From positions 1-5,022 of the forward strand of contig DATDKZ010000027.1 of the NCBI GenBank assembly GCA_036519575.1: 5,022 nt of DNA, read 5' to 3'. A model generated the notes under the pieces. The model did not search any database. It had not been told where the DNA came from and worked only from the letters and a program-made list of their open reading frames with translations. Every line of letters begins with the position of its first letter. The stretch's first letter is position 1. Origin of the DNA: AC-69 sp036519575 (GTDB lineage: Bacteria > Actinomycetota > UBA4738 > HRBIN12). Shown here piece by piece: positions 1 through 5,022 of this stretch. The position numbers and the translations under genes were made by a program.

Positions 1-1101
1 CTGTCGAAGGAACCACTGCACCCCAGCGACGTGATCGCTCCGCTGATGGCGCTGGCCGAGTGGCGCGACCGGCCGGCGAACGATCTCCTGGCGGCCATCG
101 CCACGGCGTACGAGGTCGCGGTCACGCTCTGCGACTCAGCAACCCTGCGGATGCACGGGTGGGACCACGTGAACTACCTCGGGATCGGCGTGGCCTGTGC
201 CGCCGGGGACCTGCTGGGGCTCCCGGTCGAGGGGATCGAGCACGCGGTCTCGATCGCCGCCGTCCCCCACGCGGCCATGCGCGAGACCAGAGCCGGGGAG
301 CTCTCGATGTGGAAGGGCGCGGCCGCGGCCAACGCCGCCCGGAACGCCGTGTTCGCCACGCTCCTGGCCGAGAAGGGCATGACCGGCCCGGCCCGGCCGT
401 TCGAGGGCGAGATGGCCTTCGCCCGGCAGCTCCTCGACGGCGACGGGTTCGACTTGGAGCTCTTTTTGCGATTGGAGGCCAAGGCGCCACCGAGACGGAT
501 CCTCGACACCCACATCAAGTTCTGGCCGGTCGAATACCACGCACAGAGCGCCGTCGACGCCGCCCTTCGGTTTCCCGAGGGCTTCCTCCGGGACGCCGAC
601 AGGATCAAGTCGATCGAGATCGACACCTTCGATGCGGCCTACCAGATCATCGCCAAGGACCCGGAGAAGTGGGACCCGAAGACCCGCGAGACGGCCGACC
701 ACTCGCTCCAGTACATCGTGGTCGCGGCGCTCCTGGACGGCGAGGTCACGACCCGGACGTTCGAGCCCGAGCGATTCCGCGATCGCCGGACCCTCGACAT
801 CTTGAAAGAGCGGGTTACCGTCCGCGAGGACCCGGAGCTCTCCGCGGGATACCCTGAGGGCATCCCCAATCGGATCACGGTGACGACGACCGGCGGGGGT
901 CGGGAGGTGCGGGAAGTCCGCTATCCGAGAGGGCACGCGCGCAATCCGATGACCGACGAGGAGGTCGTGGCGAAGTACCGGGCGAACGTGCACGGGCGGC
1001 TCGACGTCGACCGGGCCGCATCCTTGGAGGGCTTCGTGTGGAACCTGGAGCGGGAAGGGAGCCTGCGGGAGCTCGTGCGGCAGCTGGCCGAGGACCGATG
1101 A
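1..1101 (+). CDS. prpD: 2-methylcitrate dehydratase, MmgE/PrpD family (5'-truncated by the window edge)
   Basis: The product dehydrates 2-methylcitrate to 2-methylaconitate in the cytoplasmic methylcitrate cycle of propionate breakdown. The frame is open from base 1, and the first residues (LSKEPLHPSD) are typical PrpD sequence, so the gene begins to the left. The GTG at 31 is internal. The 366 visible residues carry family hallmarks in the expected order: HPSD (7-10), WDHVNYLGIGVA (54-65), RAGELSMWKGAAAANAARN (97-115), MTGP...FEG (127-136), KFWPVEYHAQSAVDAAL (173-189), KWDPKTRETADHS (223-235) and GHARNPMTDEEV (311-322). Full-length PrpD proteins have about 450-480 residues, so roughly 100 N-terminal residues are missing. 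The TGA stop overlaps the next gene's ATG (ATGA). Pairing with a PrpB-type lyase supports the methylcitrate assignment over other MmgE/PrpD activities such as cis-aconitate decarboxylase. Exact substrate is inferred from family and context. Confidence 0.93.
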   Translation: MSKEPLHPSDVIAPLMALAEWRDRPANDLLAAIATAYEVAVTLCDSATLRMHGWDHVNYLGIGVACAAGDLLGLPVEGIEHAVSIAAVPHAAMRETRAGELSMWKGAAAANAARNAVFATLLAEKGMTGPARPFEGEMAFARQLLDGDGFDLELFLRLEAKAPPRRILDTHIKFWPVEYHAQSAVDAALRFPEGFLRDADRIKSIEIDTFDAAYQIIAKDPEKWDPKTRETADHSLQYIVVAALLDGEVTTRTFEPERFRDRRTLDILKERVTVREDPELSAGYPEGIPNRITVTTTGGGREVREVRYPRGHARNPMTDEEVVAKYRANVHGRLDVDRAASLEGFVWNLEREGSLRELVRQLAEDR

Positions 1102-1991
1102 CCTGGCTCACGCCCGACCCGGGCGAACATCCGGCCAAGCGCTTCCGGGAGATGCTCGGCACTGACGAGACGATCGTCGCGCCCGGCGTGTTCAACGGCC
1201 TCACGGCGCTCCTGGCGAAGCGGGCGGGGGCAAAGGCGCTCTACCTGTCGGGCGCCGCGTTCTCGTCCAGCATGGGAATGCCGGACGTCGGCCTCTTCAC
1301 CCTGGATGAGCTGCAGCGCAACGCTCGCCAGATCGTCCGGGTCACTCGCATCCCGCTGATCGTCGACGCCGACACCGGGTTCGGGGGTGCGTTGAACGTC
1401 ATGCGGACGGTCCGCGAGCTGGAGGGAGCGCGGTGCGCGGCCATTCAGATCGAGGATCAGGTCGACCCGAAGCGCTGCGGCCACCTGGACGGGAAGGAGG
1501 TCACCAGCGCCGACGCGTTCGCCGAGAAGGTGGCGGCCGCGGCGCAGGCTCGGGAAAGTCTCGTGGTCATCGCCAGAACCGACTCGCGAGCCACCGACGG
1601 GTTCGGTGAGGCAGTGAAGCGTGGGCTGGCCTATCGGGAGGCCGGAGCCGACGTGATCTTCCCCGAGGCCCTGGAGTCCGAGGACGAGTTCGCCGCGTAC
1701 GCGAAGGCCGTTCCGGGTCCGCTGCTAGCGAACATGACCGAGTTCGGCAAGAGCCCGAACCTCTCGGTCGAGCGCCTGGCCGAGCTGGGCTATCTGATCG
1801 TCATCTTCCCGGTGTCGGCCGCGCGGGTCGCGGCCAAGACTGTGGGCGGCTTCTACGAGGAGCTCCTGCGCGATGGCATCCAGTCCGCGTGGATCGACCG
1901 GATGATGACCCGCGACGAGCTGTATGAGCTCATCGGCTACGACGACTACGCCGAGCTCGATCGCAGACTCGCCCGCGACCCGGGCCAGTGA
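1098..1991 (+). CDS. prpB: 2-methylisocitrate lyase (PrpB, isocitrate lyase/PEP mutase superfamily)
   Basis: The product cleaves 2-methylisocitrate to pyruvate and succinate, the last step of the methylcitrate cycle. The ATG at 1098 gives 297 residues, close to the usual length near 295. The frame is open further upstream to 1038, but that extension would lie inside prpD and lacks family similarity. Visible active-site elements are YLSGAA (49-54), PDVG (62-65), metal-binding DADTGFGG (90-97, D90 and D92), the KRCGH signature with catalytic Cys127 (125-129), IARTDSRA (158-165, R160), FPEA (188-191) and NMTEFGKSP (212-220). From memory of the E. coli enzyme, F188 and I236 fall where methylisocitrate lyases have Phe and Leu and isocitrate lyases have bulkier Trp and Phe. 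This favours the methylated substrate. A weak GAGG lies 4 bases before the ATG, so coupling to prpD is likely. Its stop overlaps the next gene's GTG. A related C-C lyase acting on another 2-methyl acid remains possible. Confidence 0.93.
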   Translation: MTWLTPDPGEHPAKRFREMLGTDETIVAPGVFNGLTALLAKRAGAKALYLSGAAFSSSMGMPDVGLFTLDELQRNARQIVRVTRIPLIVDADTGFGGALNVMRTVRELEGARCAAIQIEDQVDPKRCGHLDGKEVTSADAFAEKVAAAAQARESLVVIARTDSRATDGFGEAVKRGLAYREAGADVIFPEALESEDEFAAYAKAVPGPLLANMTEFGKSPNLSVERLAELGYLIVIFPVSAARVAAKTVGGFYEELLRDGIQSAWIDRMMTRDELYELIGYDDYAELDRRLARDPGQ

Positions 1992-2494
1992 TCCGGGGAG
2001 AGCGGACCTTCCTCCGGCCCGCAACCGACGACGATCTCGACCTGCTTGTCGGTTGGCTCGCCGATCCAGAGGTGTACCGATGGTGGGAGGGCCGCCCTCT
2101 CGGCAGGGATGAGGTGGCGGATCTGTACACGGGCCGCAGGAGACCCGAGGTCGAGCCCTTCGTCGTCGAGGCCGACGGGGCTCCCGTCGGCTATCTCCAA
2201 GTCTGGCAGGGAACGGAGACGTCGGGCGGTATCGACATGTTCCTGGTGCCGGAGGCGCGGGGTCGGGGGCTTGGTCCCGACGCCGCGCGAACCGCATCGA
2301 TGTTCCTCCTCGATCAGCGAGGGTGGACCGAGGTGACGGTCGATCCGATGGTCGACAACATCCGGGCGATCCGGGCGTTCGAGCAGGCCGGATTCACACC
2401 GGAGGGCGAGGAGCTCGACGACGAGACCGGGAAGCGGATCATGCGCATGGTCGTTCGCCGCGAGGTTCAAGACGTCAGGCCCGCTCGATCGTAG
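1988..2494 (+). CDS. GNAT N-acetyltransferase, aminoglycoside 6'-acetyltransferase-like
   Basis: The product is predicted to transfer an acetyl group from acetyl-CoA to an amine. It is 168 residues long, one GNAT domain. The GTG at 1988 is the start: the protein then begins IRGERTFLRP, the usual opening strand of this family, and the next Met is only at residue 84. Visible are VYRWWEGRPL (29-38), a GGIDMF strand (80-85) whose D83 aligns with the catalytic Asp of AAC(6')-Ib-type enzymes, the acetyl-CoA pyrophosphate loop RGRGLG (91-96), and VDPMVDNIRAIRAFEQAGF (118-136), which strongly resembles the C-terminal part of AAC(6') and related proteins. There is no clear Shine-Dalgarno sequence; the start overlaps the prpB stop as GTGA, pointing to translational reinitiation. 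The gene ends with two consecutive TAG codons. The family includes resistance enzymes but also many chromosomal acetyltransferases of unknown substrate, so no resistance claim is made. Its link to propionate metabolism is unexplained. Confidence 0.9.
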   Translation: MIRGERTFLRPATDDDLDLLVGWLADPEVYRWWEGRPLGRDEVADLYTGRRRPEVEPFVVEADGAPVGYLQVWQGTETSGGIDMFLVPEARGRGLGPDAARTASMFLLDQRGWTEVTVDPMVDNIRAIRAFEQAGFTPEGEELDDETGKRIMRMVVRREVQDVRPARS

Positions 2495-2498
2495 TAGT

Positions 2499-2536
2499 CT
2501 TCGGGGCTTCCGCACGGTGTCGTCCAGCCCCCGAAG
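2499..2536 (+). promoter_or_regulatory. Inverted repeat / potential 5' leader hairpin overlapping a ribosome binding site
   Basis: CTTCGGGGCT (2499-2508) pairs with AGCCCCCGAAG (2526-2536), giving 10 Watson-Crick pairs with a single bulged C and a 17-base loop. The last pairs use GAAG at 2533-2536, the leading edge of the Shine-Dalgarno sequence of the propeller gene. A smaller dyad, CAC-G-GTG (2513-2519), sits in the loop. No T-run follows the stem on either strand, so it is not a standard intrinsic terminator. It could be a translation-controlling hairpin or a DNA operator. Pairing is seen in the sequence; the function is inference. Confidence 0.45.
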
Positions 2537-2541
2537 GAGGA
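2534..2541 (+). promoter_or_regulatory. Strong Shine-Dalgarno sequence for the propeller gene
   Basis: AAGGAGGA, with the GGAGG core at 2536-2540, lies 4 bases before the GTG at 2545. It is the best ribosome binding site in the window. It fixes the start at 2545, although the frame stays open upstream to 2323 through the end of the acetyltransferase gene. Confidence 0.85.
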
Positions 2542-2544
2542 ACC

Positions 2545-3492
2545 GTGAAGAAATCACTTGCCCTCATCGGCTTCGGCATCCTGGCCGTACTCGTCGGCCT
2601 GGTGCCCGCCGCGAGCGTCGGCGCGGCCCCAAGGCCTTCCTCCTACACGCTGCCCGGTAGCGCCGTCTTCCCCGAAGGGGTGGCCTACCAGCCCACCACC
2701 GGCAACTTCTTCGTGTCGAGCACAACGGACGGCTCGATCCTCCGCGGCAACGTAATGGAGCCCGATGCGGCCCCGTTCATCGCCGGTGGGGGCGTCCAGT
2801 TCTCAGCCGTCGGCGTGAAGGTCGACGAAGCGGGCCGCCTCATCGTCGCCGGCGGGGTCACCGGCGAGGTGCGGGTCTACGACGCGGCGACCGGCGCGCT
2901 CATCCGAACATTCACCACCGGCGCGGGCGGCTTCCTGAACGACATCGCCGTGGCCAAGAACGGTGACCTCTTCGTGACCGACTCGTTCCGGCCGGTGCTG
3001 TGGCGGATCCCGGCGGCGGAGATCCAACCGGGAGCGCCGGCGGCGGCCGAGGCCTGGCTCGACCTCACGGGCGAGATCCCGTACGTCGCGGGTCAGTTCA
3101 ACGTCAACGGGATCGTGGCTACCGAGAACGGGAAACGCCTGGTCCTCTCGCAGTCCTTCACCAGCGAGCTGTTCCGGATCGACGTGGCCACCAAGGCGGT
3201 GACGGAGGTCGACCTCGGCGGCGAGGCCGTGGCAGGCGATGGGCTCGCGCTGGTCGGCCGGATCCTGTACGCGGGCGAGCCGTTCCTCCACCAGATCGCC
3301 AAGGTGTCCCTGTCGGGCGATCTGAGCACCGGGACGGTCCTGTCGAGGACGACGGATCCCTCGTTCCTCACCCCGACCACGCTCGCGGTGGCGGCCGGTC
3401 GCCTGCTGGTGGTGAACTCGCAGTTCGAGCGGCTGTTCGCCGGCTTGCCACCGATCCTGCCGTTCACGATCTCGAGCATCCCGCTGCCGTAA
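2545..3492 (+). CDS. Secreted SMP-30/gluconolactonase-like beta-propeller protein
   Basis: The product is 315 residues and probably exported by Sec. Residues 1-27 form a signal peptide: KK at 2-3, a hydrophobic core from L5 to V20, and a V-G-A cleavage motif ending at A27. There is no lipobox cysteine, and no further membrane segment or cell-wall anchor is evident. The mature part shows repeating blade-like strands: FPEGVAYQPTTGNFFVSS (42-59), VGVKVDEAGRLIVAGG (89-104), LNDIAVAKNGDLFVTD (131-146), VNGIVATENGKRLVLSQ (187-203), GDGLALVGRILYAGE (231-245) and TPTTLAVAAGRLLVVNS (276-292). That fits a six-bladed propeller. E44, N132, N188 and D232 sit where SMP-30/gluconolactonase enzymes hold their divalent metal and substrate, so lactonase-type hydrolysis is possible but unproven; it could instead be a non-catalytic binding protein. 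The start is set by a strong ribosome binding site. It follows the acetyltransferase by 50 bases, so it may have its own promoter. Confidence 0.85.
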   Translation: MKKSLALIGFGILAVLVGLVPAASVGAAPRPSSYTLPGSAVFPEGVAYQPTTGNFFVSSTTDGSILRGNVMEPDAAPFIAGGGVQFSAVGVKVDEAGRLIVAGGVTGEVRVYDAATGALIRTFTTGAGGFLNDIAVAKNGDLFVTDSFRPVLWRIPAAEIQPGAPAAAEAWLDLTGEIPYVAGQFNVNGIVATENGKRLVLSQSFTSELFRIDVATKAVTEVDLGGEAVAGDGLALVGRILYAGEPFLHQIAKVSLSGDLSTGTVLSRTTDPSFLTPTTLAVAAGRLLVVNSQFERLFAGLPPILPFTISSIPLP

Positions 3493-3497
3493 GGGGA

Positions 3498-4931
3498 CTA
3501 GCCGCCGGCGGCGAGGCGGTCGCCGAGCTCGCGGGCCACGTCGATGAGCGCGAGCACGTCCTCCTCGGTCGTGCGGAAGTTCACGAAGCACGGACGGAGG
3601 TAGACCTCGTCGTCGATCAACGCCGAGGCGAGATACACCCGCCCGTCGGCAAGCATGGCCTGAGCGAGCCGCGCGTTGTGGTCGTTCAGATCGGTCACCC
3701 CATTCGGGGTGTGGCGGAAGGGCACGATCGAGAGCTGCGGGGGCGGCCCGAGCACCTCGAAGTCGGGCTGAGCCTTCACCGCCTCGTACAGCAGCCGGGC
3801 CTCGCGGAGGTTCCGCTCGATGGCCTCCCGGAAGGCCGGAGCGCCGTGGGCCCGGAAGGCCAGCCAAGCCTTCAACGCCCGGAAGGGCCTCGAGTACTCG
3901 AGCGTGGTGTCCACCGCATGGAGCTCGTGGCGCTGGTGGGGGAGGTACCCCTCCTCGTGGGCGAACGCCGCGGCCAGGTCGTCCGGCCGGCGGACCAGCA
4001 CGACGCCACAGGCCTTCGGGAGGTACAGCCACTTGTGCACATCCACCGAGCACGAGTCGACCCGCTCCAGCCCGGTGAACAGATCGCGGCCCGATCGGGT
4101 GGCCGCCGCGGGAAGCCCGTATGCGCCGTCTATGTGCAGCCACACGCCCCGCTCCGCGCACACGTCTGCCAGCGCGTCGGCGGGATCCACCGCGCCGGTC
4201 AGGGTGGTTCCGCCGGTCGCCACCACCGCAACGGGCGTCACGCCATCTTCCCGGTCCCGGTCGATGGCCTCGGCTACCGCGTCGGGACGGAGCTTGCGAT
4301 CGTCGTCGATGGGAAGCGCCCGGATGTTGCTGGCCCCGATCCCCAGCAACTCGACGGCACGCGTGATCGAGTAGTGCACTTCCCGCGAGCAGTACACGGC
4401 GCCCCGTCGCCCGGCCATCCCGTCGATGCGGCTCCCGGGCAGCGCCCGCTCCCGGGCGGCCGACAGCGCCGTCATGTTGCTGATCGTTCCGCCGCTGGTG
4501 AACGCGCCGCCCGCGGTCGCCGGGTACCCGATGAACTCGGCCACCCACCGAACGGCCTGGTTCTCGATCTCGGTGGCCGCGCCCGCGTGGACCGCCAGGT
4601 TGATGTCGTAGCAGGAGGCGAGGGCGTCGGCCACAGCCCCGATCTCCAGGCCCGAGGACCCGATGAACGCGAAGTACCGCGGCCGGGGCTGGGCGATGCT
4701 CTCGTCGAGGATCCTGGCCACGTCGTCGAGGACCTCGAACACCGGCGAGGGCTCCTCGGGGAGGTCCGAGCGGAGAAGCGCCCGCACCCGTTCGTCGAGT
4801 GGTGGCTCCTCGGGGCGGAACCGGTCGAAGCTCCGCCAGGCCTGCTCGATCAGCTTGGCCGCGCGGGCCAGGGCCTCCTCGCGTGGCGCGTCGAGCCGGA
4901 GCGGCGAGTCGGCCGGTCCCTGCTCCTCCAT
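3498..4931 (-). CDS. Group II PLP-dependent amino acid decarboxylase (aromatic-L-amino-acid decarboxylase-like)
   Basis: The product is predicted to decarboxylate an amino acid to its amine using pyridoxal phosphate in the cytoplasm. From the ATG at 4931 it has 477 residues, normal for the family. A TTG at 4979 would add 16 residues that do not look like family sequence and would overlap the preceding gene, so ATG is preferred. GAGG lies only 2 bases before it, a weak site. Motifs in order are YFAFIGSSG (86-94), TSGGTISNMTAL (145-156), VHYS with H186 as the likely ring-stacking histidine, ATGGTTLTGAVDP (238-250), HIDGAYG (266-272, D268 contacting the pyridine nitrogen), SVDVHKWLYLPKACG (295-309) with Schiff-base Lys300, and YLRPCFVNFRTTEEDV (444-459). 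The motifs place it with DOPA/tryptophan/tyrosine, glutamate and diaminobutyrate decarboxylases. Substrate cannot be read from sequence. It is convergent with the propeller gene, with stops 5 bases apart, and probably cotranscribed with the partial gene upstream. Confidence 0.92.
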   Translation of the reverse strand: MEEQGPADSPLRLDAPREEALARAAKLIEQAWRSFDRFRPEEPPLDERVRALLRSDLPEEPSPVFEVLDDVARILDESIAQPRPRYFAFIGSSGLEIGAVADALASCYDINLAVHAGAATEIENQAVRWVAEFIGYPATAGGAFTSGGTISNMTALSAARERALPGSRIDGMAGRRGAVYCSREVHYSITRAVELLGIGASNIRALPIDDDRKLRPDAVAEAIDRDREDGVTPVAVVATGGTTLTGAVDPADALADVCAERGVWLHIDGAYGLPAAATRSGRDLFTGLERVDSCSVDVHKWLYLPKACGVVLVRRPDDLAAAFAHEEGYLPHQRHELHAVDTTLEYSRPFRALKAWLAFRAHGAPAFREAIERNLREARLLYEAVKAQPDFEVLGPPPQLSIVPFRHTPNGVTDLNDHNARLAQAMLADGRVYLASALIDDEVYLRPCFVNFRTTEEDVLALIDVARELGDRLAAGG

Positions 4932-4941
4932 CGCCTCGATG

Positions 4942-5022
4942 CTACCCGCTCCCCCACAGCCGATCGGCCACGCCGGCAACCAGGTCGAGCTTGCGCCATT
5001 GCACGTCCTCGTCGATCTCGTT
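4942..5022 (-). CDS. C-terminal end of an unidentified protein (partial, runs off the right edge)
   Basis: Reading the minus strand from the right edge gives an open frame of 26 codons ending in TAG (4944-4942), with C-terminal sequence ...QWRKLDLVAGVADRLWGSG. Of these codons, 23 end in G or C, matching the genes around it, and the stop lies 10 bases before the decarboxylase ATG, a typical operon spacing. These points suggest a real gene end rather than chance. The fragment is too short for me to assign a family. A chance open frame in G+C-rich DNA is the main alternative. Confidence 0.5.
   Translation of the reverse strand, partial: NEIDEDVQWRKLDLVAGVADRLWGSG

Noticed and set aside
136..993. 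Long minus-strand open frame opposite prpD, with others at 921-1484 and 1725-2297.
   Set aside because: No domain, no ribosome binding site noticed, and low-complexity Arg/Gly/Pro composition. These are shadows of the plus-strand codon bias.
2361..2378. Short tandem repeat, CCGGGCGAT then CCGGGCG.
   Set aside because: It lies inside the conserved NIRAIRAF part of the acetyltransferase and follows from similar codons.
1988..2494. Calling the acetyltransferase an aminoglycoside resistance gene.
   Set aside because: The similarity is to the broad AAC(6')-like GNAT group, many members of which have unknown chromosomal roles. The gene sits in a metabolic operon with no integron or transposon sequence nearby.
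2466..2500. Possible promoter with TTCAAG (2466-2471) and TAGTCT (2495-2500).
   Set aside because: TAGTCT fits a loose TAnnnT -10 box, but the spacing of 23 bases is too long and the -35 match is poor. Not supportable from sequence alone.
2323..2544. Upstream in-frame extension of the propeller gene.
   Set aside because: It would overlap the acetyltransferase gene, reads as basic low-complexity sequence, and would bury the signal peptide. The strong ribosome binding site at 2534-2541 sets the start at 2545.
3501..3512. Intrinsic terminator at the GCCGCCGGCGGC palindrome.
   Set aside because: No T-run follows on either strand, and the palindrome encodes the Ala/Gly C-terminus of the decarboxylase. 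Retained only as a finding about the junction.
2803..4548. A 581-codon open frame on the minus strand spanning the propeller gene antisense and part of the decarboxylase in another frame.
   Set aside because: It is rich in Arg, Gly and Pro with no recognisable domain, and overlaps two genes with clear family motifs. Long spurious frames are expected opposite G+C-rich genes.

Overview
This is a G+C-rich window (about two-thirds G+C by eye) that is almost entirely coding. It uses GTG as well as ATG starts and strongly prefers G or C at third codon positions. This, with the type of protein sequences seen, suggests a free-living high-GC bacterium, most likely an actinomycetote or a similar soil or metagenomic lineage. 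No rRNA, marker gene or taxon-specific signature is present, so that placement is an inference.

The left 2.5 kb is a plus-strand operon entered in mid-gene. It holds the 3' part of a PrpD-type 2-methylcitrate dehydratase (1-1101), a complete PrpB-type 2-methylisocitrate lyase (1098-1991) and a GNAT N-acetyltransferase of the aminoglycoside 6'-acetyltransferase-like group (1988-2494). Both junctions are 4-base overlaps (ATGA, then GTGA), so the three genes are probably cotranscribed and translationally coupled. The first two enzymes give consecutive steps of the methylcitrate cycle, which turns propionyl-CoA plus oxaloacetate into pyruvate plus succinate. The methylcitrate synthase gene would be expected upstream, outside the window. 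The acetyltransferase has no obvious role in that pathway.

A 50-base gap (2495-2544) separates the operon from a gene for a secreted SMP-30/gluconolactonase-like beta-propeller protein (2545-3492). The gap holds an inverted repeat whose right arm runs into a strong Shine-Dalgarno sequence. It is the only substantial non-coding structure in the window.

The right third is on the minus strand: a complete group II PLP-dependent amino acid decarboxylase (4931 down to 3498), convergent with the propeller gene and only 5 bases from it. Upstream of it, 10 bases away, is what looks like the last 26 codons of another minus-strand gene that enters from the right edge. I see no mobile elements, CRISPR arrays, RNA genes, prophage genes or defence genes. 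Apart from the intergenic hairpin and the unexplained gene pairings, this looks like ordinary metabolic chromosome, and I found no convincing new system.
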